From Archegozetes longisetosus (Eukaryota; Arthropoda; Arachnida; Sarcoptiformes; Trhypochthoniidae), in assembly GCA_018873245.2 (NCBI GenBank), contig JAEMBT020000002.1, positions 8,840,001 through 8,904,000 of the forward strand: a stretch of 64,000 nucleotides of DNA, written 5' to 3'. Below, one piece after another: positions 37,242 to 50,361 of this stretch (its first letter is position 1; the number at the start of each line of letters is the position of its first letter). A program made the translations under genes and the position numbers. The notes beneath the pieces were generated by a model. It saw only the letters and a program-made list of their open reading frames with translations, was not told the DNA's origin and ran no database searches.

Positions 37242-38079
37242 AATTTCAATTACGAACAATCAAGTGATGTTTAATATTTTAATCTTAAAACTCAGATAAT
37301 ATAAAGCATTTAACTAAAAACATAAAAATCTCATTTCCATTCAAAGGTTCCATAAATTACATAATACAACAAAAATTGAATAATTAGGCATCATTTATTA
37401 ACAACGTTACGCCAAAATGACCTTTCGTTCGGACCCCCAACCCCATATTACGCCGTCGTTCGCAAGGCTTTAACACCACCACACCCTCATGTTATGATTC
37501 GTTACATTTAGCTCTAGACACCTCTACCCCCTCTCAGCGTAACGTTATTAATGGACGATGTCTAACATAAAACAGTCATTTCTCAAATATTTATCGTCTC
37601 GTAATCTATGAATAAAATTTAAATCGATTTCTGGTTACAAAAGAGCGAAATTCAACTTTTTTATCTAAATTTCAAACTTAAAATGCTCATAAAATGAAAC
37701 TGTTACCAGAAATTAGAATTAAATGATGATTGAATCATATTATTGTCCAATTAAATGAATAAAAGCAGACAAAAGGTGAAAATAGTCAAAACAATCTTTA
37801 TTGAAACTAAATCGACGACTAGTTTATCAGTAAAAAAGCTATATTTCATCATATTGTGGATGATATGGAAATATAAATTAAATATTTTAAAATATTAGTT
37901 GAAATTATGTACACACAGTCATTTATGTGTCATTACATTACATCAAATTGTTGGCACACACTATAATGTGCTTCAATTATAAGTAGAATAATATACAATA
38001 AATCATTCAACAAAACTAACACTTACAATAGTTGCAGTGTTTTTACATCAAAATACATTAATTACTACACTTATCAAAT
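37242..38079. other. Intergenic between POLR3E and TCF20-like gene
   Basis: About 840 bp containing the POLR3E promoter, the 3' UTR of the TCF20-like gene and a MITE-like element at 37398-37551. No coding sequence is seen. Confidence 0.5.
37398..37551. mobile_element. MITE-like element with TTAA-flanked terminal inverted repeats
   Basis: The terminal sequence caacgttacgc (37402-37412) faces its inverted copy gcgtaacgtta (37537-37547) with one mismatch, and each end abuts TTAA (37398-37401 and 37548-37551). The interior is unusually C-rich for this window (cggacccccaacccc). TTAA duplication is typical of piggyBac-type elements, but the termini are not a classic piggyBac CCC/GGG end, so superfamily is tentative. 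It sits about 160 bp upstream of the POLR3E start codon. Confidence 0.5.
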
Positions 38080-41000
38080 CTAGACTTTATTTGATGAAGA
38101 AATGGATGGCTCGTCAGAGTTGCTTTTCAATGCATCTTTTGGTTTCTTCTAAATAAACATAAAAAAGATTATAAGATTCAATATTCGACAGTGGAGTGTC
38201 TATTCAATTTAAAACACGGCAAATACAACTATAAACTTGATAACTATTGATTATGATTTAGGATTTTACTTACTTTATGCTTAGGGCAATAGAGAGAAAA
38301 GTTTTCTTCGTCCATGTCGCAACCTATTGTTTCAAAATAACTTATTAGTTATCAAAGTCATTTCTCAAATCAATAGCAAATTCAACCTAAGCAAATAACT
38401 TGCGTTTTAACTGAGGTATATTATGGAAATAGTAAAAAGTAAAGATTGCACGAAAATGAACTTCGAAATAATACAAACAGAAGCAAATTAAATGTTTTAA
38501 TTGATTGACTGTTGATACCTTTTTCTTTAGCGCAAAGATAATGAAATTGTGAAGTTTTGCAACTTTTCTGCAGACATCCCAAAGTGGCACCCGATAGCTT
38601 ACATTTTGTACAAATCTGCAAACAAACAATTCAATCAAACTATTAGATCAATAACAAAAAGCAGAAATATCTCACATTTTCATTGGATTCTATAATCACT
38701 TCTTCTAAATTTCTGACACGATGACCGACGAGATAGACACCACTCGACCAAACAATACAATCCTCATGAATCCATACTTCTGTCGGTATGTTCTGAGTGT
38801 GAGCATGTGATGATTCATTATCAGTGGTTTGGGATGTACTAACACTAGTTGTGGGTTTAGATGTCTGTTTTTGTTTTTTATTGGTTCCATCATCTGAATT
38901 ATCAGATTTTCTTCTTTTTTCTGGCAAATTCTTGGGCTTCTTTTCACTGGATGACATTTCGTTGGCAACAACAGCATTGATAGTTTCGTCAACTGAATCA
39001 TATACAGGAGTGGCAGAACTAGTACTAGGGGTAGTTGTAATAGTTGTTGAGGTTGTAGTTGCTGTTGTGGTTGTAGCTGTGGCCGTTGCATTGCTTTGAT
39101 TACTTTTACTCTTGTCCTCGGTTGTTATAAAATAGGGTCCGTACAGATCACCTAAGCCTTTAAAATGTGGCCCTTTATGACAGAGGGCACAAACCCATGT
39201 CTTATCTCTGGTGTTAAGATCATAATGAGGTGATAGAGTGCTGACCACTTTTTTAGAGGCTCCAATCAAGGAAGGTCTTCGCGTATGCTTAATCGAATCA
39301 GAGCTAGTGAAGTGTGATTTAGTCTTAAGATCTTTTTCATCTTCTTGTTTAGAGGATGCGTTCACGATCGAATAGACCATTGCACTTCTTTTTCTGTCTT
39401 TTTCTATTCTAATGAAAGGACCGATAATTTTCTTACGCTTAGAAGAACCCATAACTTGCTTCATGGGATTAACCACAGCCAACTCATCAAAACCATGTGC
39501 ATCAATACTAACAGTAGTATTGATTCCGACTTCTTCAGTGCATATCGATTTCTTTCGCTTTTTCACTGAACCCGAAGTGTCCGAAACGTTAGTTTCACTG
39601 CCAGTGTCTTCACTACTCCTACGATTTTTACTACCGAAAGGTCGGCCACGTTTCTTCTTCGTCGAATCATCTCTTAAGCTCTTTGGTGATGCAAAGTGTT
39701 TATTAGATATATTGTGAGTCGGCGTAGAGCTATGAGACGAAGAGGCAGGCGGAACCCAAGAACTGGATCCGCATTGCATGTGTGGCGACTGATAAGACAT
39801 AGTCGATGGAACGGTCAAAGGTGGAGGTCTGCAGTCTTGTAGATAACCGGCAGGCATGCCAGAGTTGATTGGTGACAATGAATTGGTTTGTGGCATCGGT
39901 ACTGATTGTGATGTTTGAGGCATATTGTTTTGAGACCACCACATATTCTTGTTATCTGATTGATTGGCAAAATATTCTTTTTCCATTTGATTCATTTGCC
40001 AATTATGTGGGGCTCGAGAGTCAGCATATGCCGGATGAGCAGTTTCCGAATCAGTCGACTGCATCGAGTCTCGAGATGAAGTCCTTTTGCACACAGCTGG
40101 AACTCTTGGCTGCTCGTGAGACAACTTAGAAGATGAGCCTTCTGTATTAGACATTGAAGACTCAATTTTGTTCACTTCATCACTCAAGTTTTCGCCATTC
40201 ACTGAATTCACTAAATTCACTGAATCTTCAGTTTTGTGCAACACTTTCTCAGTTTCTGGTTTAGATTCAACAATATTAGAATTATCCTCAAAAGGATATA
40301 TGAGATCAATAGCTTTGTTATCTTTACTTAGAGTACTTTCATCTTTCTTAAGCTCGTTTTCACTTTCACCCAGTTGTCCATCGCTTGAAGCAAATCCGTC
40401 TGTTCTGTTGTCAGGAATGTTAGCAAATGAATGAACAGGAGCTGAAACAGGGCTCGGACGCGGAGGTGTGCATAACCTATTCTGATCCAAATTGTAATAA
40501 GTAGGATATGGACTCTCAGGATCATTGATATTCTGATCATTATTATAATTCTTTTGAACCAGGTTTGGTGTCAATGGAACAGTTCCATTGTTCTGGAGAG
40601 TAGCCGTCGGAATATTCTCGTAACCGGTACGAATATCAGAGTTGTCGGATTCAATCATTACCATTTTCTGCAATGATTGCAAAGGATTGGAAGCATTGAC
40701 TTGACTAGAAGTGTTATTTTGATTGGCGTACGAGCCACTAATTTGTGTTTTCTGCACAGATTGATGTTGCGATGAATCAGTTATAGCCGAATGTGTGGTG
40801 TGTGGCGGTGAGAACTGTTGTGACGGCACGTGACTCGGAGAACGATTATGCGATGGTAGCGGTGATGGTGTAGTACTTGGAGAATGCATCACATTTGGCG
40901 AACGAGACCACCCCTGTGGTGATTGTGAGGACGAACTGTGATGTCCACTAAAGCTATTGCTCGTATTACAAGGAGGAGAACGTAATGGAGAACTCAGACC

Positions 41001-42111
41001 TTGTGTTCGAGACACAAGTGGTGGCGGAGGTATTCCTGGATTATAGTTGTGCGAGTTTTGTGACATTTGCTGTTCTGAATTCCAATACTTTACATTTGAT
41101 GATGGAATTGGCGGCCGTATTGCTGGCGGAACATTAGCTGCATATACATTACGACCTGAGCCACATGCGCTGTACATATCACTGAAATGATTCACTGATT
41201 GACCATAAGACTGGCCTGAGTTCGATGAGTTGTAATGACTATGACCTCCATGAGTGCCATGTGTTGGATGTGATGTTGGATTACTATTGTTATAATGTGT
41301 TTGTCCGGAATATGTCGATTGATGTGAACCTTCTGAATGATATGTTATATAGTTGTTGTTTGACGACAATCCATGAGAGCTCTAATAATTAGAAGTTACA
41401 AACTTTTTAATCACACTAAACTATGAGCGTTTGTAATGGCAATTATTTTGATTTCCTTATAAATTAATTAGTAAGACCTTCAGCTAATCTCATGCTAGGC
41501 TATTAGTATGATTGTGATTAGTTGGAATTTATTTACTAGTTATTTAAGAGTGATTTAAGAATGAATACATACCAAAACATGGTTTTCATAAGTTCTATTC
41601 GCGTATAAATCATTGCTCACCACTGAAGGACCTAAACATACAATTCAATTATATTTAAGTTGACAAAACAAAATGAATCGTTTGTAAATGAGATGAAAGC
41701 AAACTAAAACCAAACTAAATTTACAAATTAGAACAAGAGTAAAATCGAATCAATTCAATAGTAGTTGTTTAGAGATTTTTAAGGCAATGCTGATTAGAGG
41801 CTAACGTAACGACCTTGAAGTGTATGAAACCATTCAATTCAATACTAACTTTCACTCAAATGCTTTCATATCTATTTGAGCAAAACTATTCAAATAAATG
41901 ATTGAAATAACTTGAAATTAACTATAAATGAAGATTTAATTGAAAAAGTAAAAAGAAATGAAGGGGAAAAGGAATGTACAGTATATATTTATAACAGATC
42001 GATGAGAAGATTTCGTAGGGAACGAACAAAAGTGTTTAATAAAGATATGAGAGTATCGTTTCAATTAGTAAAGCGAGTCATACCTTGATAGGGAGGGCCC
42101 GGACTCTGCAT
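38080..42111 (-). CDS. TCF20/RAI1-like nuclear protein with AT-hook and extended PHD finger
   Basis: Six exons 42111-42084, 41631-41573, 41381-38676, 38615-38519, 38323-38274 and 38148-38080, all phase-consistent, give 1002 residues. Most is low-complexity Ser/Asn/Gln/Pro with repeated SPxP-type motifs. Near residue 600 there is an AT-hook-like KKKRGRPFGSKNRR, as in TCF20. From about residue 755 an extended PHD (ePHD) runs across the last exons: WVCALCHKG, GDLYGPYF, EVWIHEDCIVWSSGVYLV, then ICTKCKLSGATLGC and FHYLCAKEKG, and finally FSLYCPKHK. TCF20 and RAI1 are chromatin-bound transcriptional regulators that share this ePHD and work with PHF14/HMG20A. A threonine/serine tract (about 39000-39090) interrupts the ePHD and appears lineage-specific. 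Whether it is closer to TCF20 or RAI1 cannot be decided by eye. Many antisense frames are shadows. Confidence 0.82.
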
Positions 42112-45100
42112 TTCTTACAAACAATTGCGTCTAATTATACTCCTCTTCTTTGATAGTTTCCGTTTCACTCCTAAACATAATTAATTATTTTATTGAGACT
42201 TGTCACACAAAAATTCATGCTTTTCATCATCCAATCAACTAATTCAATTGATTAATAACAATTCAACGCTATATTTGACGTATTTGTTAGCATTACATAA
42301 AAATCTTATCATAAGTCATGCTTTTGGATAAGTATTTGAAACACTTTTTAAAACAAAATTCTACTGCATTTGTGAATAATTAAATAATATAAGTTATGGT
42401 CAAGTAAGACAATTAATAATCTTTTTTAATCTATAAAGTTAATTAATTTAGTAAAGACCCGGACAGATGTGTGCAACAAGTAATTGGTACAAAAATAAAT
42501 GAATCATCTGAAGTGTAAGTTCTCTAGAGGTAAGTCTAGACGATTAAATTTTGATTTGATGGTTTCTGTAACTAAGATTTAAGGAAAGATTAGAAAACTG
42601 AATCTAGCATCTACGCAATTGAACAACAAATCAAACTGACTAGCTACTAAAAGTTTGACAGCTTGAGTAATAGTACTTTACTTTTAAATATGATTTTCGA
42701 ATAAAGATAACATTAATAATGACATTTTTTGAAAAAATCGTTAAGTTAATTCAATTTTTATAAGAGATTTCTATTATAACAGCTAGTATTGAACTTAATT
42801 GTCAACTTAAAAATATGAGATAATCATATACTTGAGATGTGCTTTCATTGCACATAAAATTGAAACGCATTTCAAGTTTCGTAAACTCTGGAAACATTGC
42901 GTTTGTACGACGCAGTTATTTCAAAAACCATGAACCAAAGCTTAATCGCGTAGACCTACTTTAAGAAAAAATAGTTGTAAATGAAGATCTAAAAGCAATC
43001 AGTTGTGTTCAAATCGTGTGTTACATAGGCTGTGTTGGCAATATTAAAAACTGCATTATTTTCTTTAAAAATCAGCTAAATTCGAATAATCGCATCATTC
43101 GCAACAATATAGAACTAGAACTAAATTTTGACATGAAAAATAAATTATTATTTAACATTAGCCTGCCGTTACGGATCGATTAATTTGTAAATAAATTTTA
43201 ATTCTAATAGTTTTTCGGCAGAACGTTTCAAGTAAAATCTGTTGGTATTTTACGTGAAAATTATTTGGTTTCTCTTATTGATTAGCCCATTAGCCAACTT
43301 AACACAGCTAAAAATTTTCTAGATATTAAACTTTGAAAATTGCCCGTAAGAGAGCCGTTAGATTTTCCAAAATTTTTTCTCTCCTATAAATATTAGGCTC
43401 AACGATGGCTTTATGCGCAAAATTAATGGACAAAAAATTGATTTAAACCGATAAAAATAAAGTTGAAACTTTTAGATTTTCAATATTTTGTCTGAAGTGA
43501 ATGAAACAAGTTGTTCGAAACGAAAATTGGTCAAGTTAATCGTTTAGAAGCAACACGTGTAAATCATTTTCTCAAACATTCACTCATAATTTGTCAATAA
43601 TTAAACATTTACACCAGATTTTTTCGTAATAAAACTCCACTTTAAGTTTTAGTGAAACAACAAAATCTTTAACGATCTTCGCGTAACAAAAGATTGAAAT
43701 TTTCAATTGCATAGAATCCAATACTTGATGGGAAGGGTGTTGGGGCCACCCAATACTTCTCTTTTAATATTGCAGAAAAGACAAAGTAATGCTCAGATAA
43801 AACTGATCAAAGAATCTAGAAAGAGACAACTGGACAAGAATCAGGAATATTGAAGCTGTTCAATGTGAAAATCATGTAAGGAGTACTTAGGATATTACAA
43901 ACAATTATTGTACATGAAAACAGTTCTCCATAATAAATAAATTTGTAATGTAATTTGTAAATTAATTTTCTAATCACCATTTTTATGAACGCAAATCAAC
44001 CGACTATAAATTAAAAGAAGAGGAAAATTGATTTGAAAATAGAAACTTTACGTATATTTAGATTCCTCAGTAGTTATTTCTATAATGATTTGCGCAAAAT
44101 ACTTACAGAAAGGCTATTTATTGTATTTCATAAATATTTATAGAGAATCTAAGTTCAATTTGGAATCAAAATAGCGAAAAAGCTTCGATGAATGAAATAT
44201 AGCACTTGATATAGTGATCGATCGATAGCCTTAGCCCGACTTTGCAGCGGGACACGAATGTAGTAAATGTAAAATCCAACTTGAGTTACAGAGACTTGCA
44301 ATTAATATGTGACCAAAATGTACTCAACTGATACAAAAGTAGTGCAAATTTACGTTCTTATCACGAATATGATAATTGCAGCAACCATAAAATGATACCT
44401 AATTTAGATCTTTATGGTTACGAGTTGTCTAATTATTTGTACAAATAATCTCATATCTTCGGCAATAGAATAGAGCAAAAGAAAAAACGCAAAATCCATC
44501 CAACTCTGAAACCTTGATTAAATTGAATTAAGTAGAACTTTAAAATAATTTTAAATTAAAGTGAGAGCCTATTGTATTATGAAACTGTAAGGCGATATAA
44601 GTTTTGATTAGACTATTAAAATAAAGTTGTTTGAGGTAAGTTTTGAATTAATAAAATACGCAAAGAATTGGTTACATTGTATATAAATACAGAAAAGCGA
44701 GACAAAGTAAAGGTAGTAAATAAGACTGAAATAAAAAGGCAGACAGAGAGGAAGCGCATCGCACGATAACCCTAATCATAAATATTATTATAACTACACA
44801 GTTCTGTTAGTCAAACTGACTAACTCTCAAAGCATTTCTATCACTAATCAAGAGTTAAGGCTTTTCTAAAATTTAGAGGAGGATGTGGAACAGTTACTGA
44901 CAGTTCAAATTTATAACCAACTAAAATTTTAATTATTAATGCTATTGTTGAGATTTAAAATTTAAAATTTGTCAATTCTGGAGATCAAATGATTGTAGAT
45001 TTGATCTAAATCTCAATGACACACCAGTAAGAATAAGATGAGTTATAGATAATAGAATTATCTTGAAATATATATTATATTTTTGTTTGTTATAGAAATA

Positions 45101-47716
45101 CTAAAAGACCGTTAGGATAACAGTAAAATAAAGAGTAAAATTAACACAACTAGAAGTAGTATTTTGTTTGTGAATCAAACTCTCCCTATTTTGCTCAGCA
45201 GATGAATGGGAGCTAAGAGTGCGGAAAGTGAGAAAATAGTTATAATAGTATTGCAGTAAAAATGTTTATATCAATGTAAGTATGGATTGAGTGAAGGAAT
45301 AGAAAGCACAAAACACATAGAAAGCATTGGTAGAGGATCGGAACTAACATTTAATGTTTAAGGTACAGACTATAGAGTAATATCTCTGACAACACACTCT
45401 TTGGGTCTTATTGAGTGAATATTTCACATTTAGATCGATTTTGCAGCAAAAGCGACTGACATGAGTAGAATGAGATGCGGACAACTCCCTCACCAATACT
45501 TCTTATCATTATATCATATATGGATCACTCCATAGATCACTAAACAATACTATAAACCATTTGCAACTTAGCACTCAGTTATCATTTAATTGACTTTGAA
45601 TTTACTCGATAGACAATAGAAAAAAAATTGAAAGCTTTTAATTAGTATAGAAAAAATAACAACTATGAGAAATAAAAGTCTATTTATTAATCAAATAAAA
45701 TGTTTGTTGTCTTTAACATTAGAAAAGATGATCACTTTATGACTGAATACCATAACTATATTATAGTTAACTCTATTTAACGTTTATATAAAACAATAAT
45801 TGAATAACTGAAATGGTTGTTTCAAATAAAAATTTATTAAGCTTGACTTAATTTCAACTCAATTCTAAAAATAAAACCAAATAAAAATAAAAATATTTGA
45901 AAACATTAAAAGTAAAGCAAAGACTGTAAGCAGTAGTGAGTTGTGACAAACGATGCAAATGTTTGATTGATTGAACAACAAATTAAGAGAACTAATATGA
46001 AGAGATAAAATAGAAATAAATTAAGATGTAAAGTAAGAGAAAAAGTAGATAAGTGATAATTAAATGAAATTAGAATATTTTGAAGAGTTTTTGAAGAAGA
46101 GTGAAAGCAAAGTAAAAGCAAATGAAATGCTGTTGGATCGAGCGCAATGCTAGGATTGGCATGAACGCGATGTTTCAATTATTTATAAAATCCAAACCAT
46201 AATCACTTACCCAACAATTGCATAAAACAATCAGACAATTCAGTAAACCAGTAGTTGATTGAGTAATTGAGAGAATATAATGATAAAGTGTCTTTGAAAA
46301 CATCTGCAAGTAAATAATGATTACATTGAAGAAGAAACACAACATAAGACGAAAAAAAGTCAATGTAAGGCATAGACCGCCAAACCATAGCTCAGGGTTT
46401 CACCAATGCTAACCAACCAACCAATCACAGCGAAGGCGCCATATCCGAATAAACTCATCCTTAATTCTTTAATCTGACTCTTTATACCAGTTTTACATTC
46501 ATTCTTCGTGTTGATTATTTTCTGTTGCAATTTCAAAATGAGAGTTAGCTTCACTAATCACTTAAACTATTGACTCTATATTAGGTAAAGACTGACTTTT
46601 TAGTTGGATCAATTGTCAATCAACTGTTGCTATGTCCAAAGAATAGGATTAAAACACTGGATCCAACGTCATAAAAGTAAACTGAAATTGAATTTCATGC
46701 TAATATTAAAGTAGTATTAAAATAATGTTTTCATCATCAGTTTATAGTATAAAGGTGTAATTTGAATAAAGGTTAATAGTCCATGAAAATCAATAGCTAT
46801 TTTAACTGTGTTCTAGCACGATACTAGTAGCGCTGTTATTGCAACTTTCAACCAGTTTGTTACAGTAAGTATTCAACGCTAAAAACCATTCTTTATAATT
46901 TAGTCGATTTAGGAAATAAGGTTCTAATTACTTGAAGGTAATCAATCTCTAGGAAGTAATTTCAATAGATAGATATTAACTCGAACGCTGTGTGCAAGGT
47001 TTCCATAAAGTTATACAATATACTTCGCGCCAATTGAAAAGCAATACACATTTTTACGCTCCTTCATTTTAGAAGACTCAAAAAAGTGACGACTCTGATA
47101 GAATTTTGTTTTGAAATTCATAAATCTTTATTGTAGATTATATTTAATTAACTTATGAAAATTATCCATTTAAGAAATGATTGAAATTATACTCAACTTT
47201 ATGAAGGAAAACAAATGATTATTTATATATCAATAATTTAGAGGTGGGTTGTCTTAGAAATTTAATTTTTGATAAAATAGGCATTAATGAATATTATGAA
47301 TGTATATAATTTCGTACAACATGTAATTCGCACATTCATGTAAAGTAAAAATATGAAAAACAAATATATATGAAGCTAACTATTCGCACAATTTTAGGTC
47401 AGCATTAAAGTGATTGACAAGATTTGAGTGTTTGACAAACATGCGATGAACTAAATTAAACTTTTGAGAAAACGACATAAAAAATGTTACACATCAACAG
47501 TTACAATGTAGTAAATTGCAGAAAAGTTATAGCAAATTATGGCATTAGGCGGTTGTTGTTATAACTTAAATAAACTTAAACTATATTAACTTATGTTATA
47601 TAGAATCAATGATAAAACCGCAAATATAATAAAATTATAAATATCTCAAACTTCTGACAAAATACTTGAAACCGAATTTTAATTATTTGATTGAACAAAT
47701 CGGTTTATTATTGGAT
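42112..47716. other. Gene-poor region upstream of the TCF20-like gene
   Basis: 5.6 kb of AT-rich DNA. It may hold 5' UTR exons and introns of the TCF20-like gene (whose first coding exon encodes only nine full codons) and the SRSF2 3' UTR. Hydrophobic minus-strand frames at 45906-46554 show no recognisable domain. No repeat family is identified. Confidence 0.4.
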
Positions 47717-48688
47717 TTATCGACTGTTACTTCTACTTTCTCTATGATTTGTTTGTGTTTTGTCTGACTTCTCAATTTCCTTGACATTAGAAGAACTTCC
47801 ATTCTTCTCTTCTTCTAAATGAGAGTTTTTCTCACTATTGCTGTCGTTTTTCTTTTTTTCTTCAGACAAACTCTTAGAACTACGTCTGCTTTGGCTGCGA
47901 CTACGACTTCGACTCTTGGTTCGACTTCTACTCTTCGACCTATGACGCGTTCTTCGTTTAGAAGTTCTTCCTTTGCTTCTGCTTCTGCTTCTGCTTCTGC
48001 TTCGACTTCGGCTACGGCTACGACTGCGTCCACGTCTAGCATTGGATTTTCTTCTATCGCTATTAATTAAAAGATTTTGACTGAATATAAGAAAAGATAC
48101 TTAAAGAGAATTCGTGATAACAAACCGGGAACGAGATCGCGAGCGTTTTCTTCTAGAAAACGATCTGTCATTGTATTCTGCTCTTCTATACGAACGACTG
48201 ACACCATTTCTTCGAAAGTCTGAATAATGAGTGCGTTTTGATGATAAGTGTTTGTCCAATGATTTAGAGTTAGGTCGAGCATATCGTGCCATTTGAATAC
48301 TAAGAATCCTTCCGTCAAGCCTTTCACCATTCATAGCACGCATGGCCTCTTCGGCATCACGTTTACGATAATATCTGACAAAAGCGAATCCGCGACTGGC
48401 GAACGTGTCGGGATATCGAGGAACGTATATATCGCCCAAATCACCGTACTTTGCGAACACTTTCTTCAGCAGATTGACTCCAGTTCTTTGGGTGATATTA
48501 TCAACTTTCAACGAGACCATGCCTTCAATCTTGGGCGGCCCGTGTCCTCGGGTGTTAAACTCTGATCCATCCTCTTTCTCGTCGTTGAACTCACTTTTGT
48601 CCGAATTCCTATTGTTGTCATTATGCCTTTCTCTTCGACTCGATAGTTCGTTCGATCTGTTGCGACGACTTGAAGGACTCGAAGACAT
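47717..48688 (-). CDS. SRSF2: SRSF2/SC35-like serine/arginine-rich splicing factor
   Basis: Two exons 48688-48126 and 48059-47717 join in phase to give 301 residues. After a charged N-terminal extension of about 55 residues comes one RRM that begins EGMVSLKVDNITQRTGVN and contains RNP1-like SRGFAFVRYYRKRDAE and AMNGERLDGRILSIQMARY, the layout of SRSF2. A long RS domain follows, carried mostly by exon 2, and a lysine/glutamate/serine tail. SRSF2 promotes exon inclusion through exonic enhancers. It is longer than human SRSF2 (221 residues) because of the N-terminal extension and tail, which other SRSF2/SRSF8 relatives lack. Open frames on the opposite strand over the RS codons are shadows. Confidence 0.9.
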
Positions 48689-48870
48689 TGCGAATCGGGT
48701 TAATCTTTTATATTATGATGTATTTCTAATGTTTATATTAGTTGATTGATTAAAATATGAATAAATATTTGTAATGGTTTTGATGTAAACGCTGTTTATA
48801 TTGAATATAAAATAAACACTTTTAAAAATAAATAAAACGGTTTATAATAATTATTATTATTAATAACGAT

Positions 48871-49041
48871 ATGAATAATCAGTTAAACAATTGGCTATTA
48901 AATCGAATGTTATTTGAAACGAAATGTGATTTGAATGTTGATATTAAAACAAAAGCTAATCAGAAATGGTCTGAGCGCAAACATATATTTGGTTCACATT
49001 GGATAGAATCGATAGTTGAATACAAAACACATTTTAAATAA
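48871..49041 (+). CDS. Small ORF of unknown function, divergent from SRSF2
   Basis: A 56-residue frame begins MNNQLNNWLLNRMLFETKCD and ends SIVEYKTHFK; it is lysine/asparagine-rich with no signal peptide or membrane span. It starts 182 bp from the SRSF2 start codon in head-to-head orientation, so a shared promoter is conceivable. I recognise no family. It could be a short gene, a first exon or chance. Confidence 0.2.
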   Translation: MNNQLNNWLLNRMLFETKCDLNVDIKTKANQKWSERKHIFGSHWIESIVEYKTHFK

Positions 49042-50358
49042 TTAATAATCACTTAAATCAATATAAATATAAATTATTTAGTTCTCATTTGTTGTCTATT
49101 TTCAGAATTAGACAGTTTTGAACAACAAATGAATGCATTTTTGGTAATTTGTAGGTTATGTCGTATTTGATTTCGAAACAATTCAAAATGAAATAAATAG
49201 TTAAGCGATAATTGAATTAATAGCAGAATTCGGTTAAATAACAACGAGATATGGCTTTTATTAACATAGTATAAAACATTAAGTATAGCAATGCATTAAT
49301 GCTCTAATAAGTTATCGAATGTATGGCAATAAATATGCACAACTTTCTAGTCAACTGAAAGCCACGTCGAAAGCCATCTGAAAGCATATCAAACCTCTAT
49401 CTCTTTTAAGCGCTTCTTATAAAATTACGCATTTTACTTTTATTTTGTTTTACAACTTTTTCTATAACTTATTTATACAAATTTTTTAGTTTGAGAATTG
49501 TAAAGTTGCAACTTGTTTCACTTATTGTTATATTTATATGTTTTCAAAGAGTCTAAATTTGATCAAATCTCCAAAAATTGATTTACGCCAAAATTATAAG
49601 TTATGCAAAAACTTAGAATATCAAATAATTATTTTTATAAATTATTCATAGCTTTGATAAACTTGAATTTAAAGACACTTTAGTTGACTTAAGAGATAAT
49701 TTGAAGATGAAAATTATGGAGTTAAGTAACTAGAGTGTGTAGTCAATTATTTTCCATAACACTATCGATTTAGCTGTTTTTCTGGCATTACTAGGTTTCT
49801 TACATTTTTCTTATTCCAGTTGAATTATTGAAATTTTCAACTGTCTCGTATCTAAATCAGTTGCTTACGGCTCAAATTATTCTAATATCAAACTGACAGC
49901 AACATATTCCGATCAACATTGAGTAATAAAGTTGTTTCCTCAATAATAAACTTAGATTAAAATATTGAAATTATGTTAAAATGACTCGAGATTTCAACAA
50001 TCGACGCCTACTTTTGAAGTATTAAAATAATCTTTAAAGTCTCCAAAACTTGCATTCTCTCATTAAAAATTTTTTCAGTCTAAAATCATTGAATCATTTG
50101 CAACAAATTTGTTGTTTAATGTGGAATGATTTTTCTGGTCACTGGTTACAAAAATCACAGAAATCATATAAACACAGAGAAATTTTCTGAGAATAAATTC
50201 TTTGCTTTGATTATCAAACGATAGACTTTATTGGAGTGATGAGCGGACAACTATAGGCAAGGTTCGTGCGCTTTTGATTTGATAGCATTTAAGTTTGCTT
50301 AAAGTTAGTTAATAAATGATTGCCCGCTCAGCGAAGTATTTGCATTCACTTTTAAGAA
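49042..50358. other. Intergenic, nothing recognised
   Basis: 1.3 kb AT-rich stretch without exon-like frames, repeats or RNA-gene motifs that I can support. Confidence 0.5.
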
Positions 50359-50361
50359 TTG

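Noticed and set aside
38705-40540. Several long frames overlapping the TCF20-like exon on both strands
   Set aside because: They overlap a phase-consistent conserved coding exon; repeated simple codons explain their openness.
45906-46554. Overlapping hydrophobic minus-strand frames, one with a possible acceptor at 46520 and a membrane-like stretch GAFAVIGWLVSIG
   Set aside because: I could not link them into a consistent exon chain or match a family. AT-rich DNA gives Leu/Ile/Phe-rich frames readily.
47815-48749. Plus-strand Ala/Ser/Thr-repeat and other frames over SRSF2
   Set aside because: Shadows of the RS and RRM codons on the minus strand.
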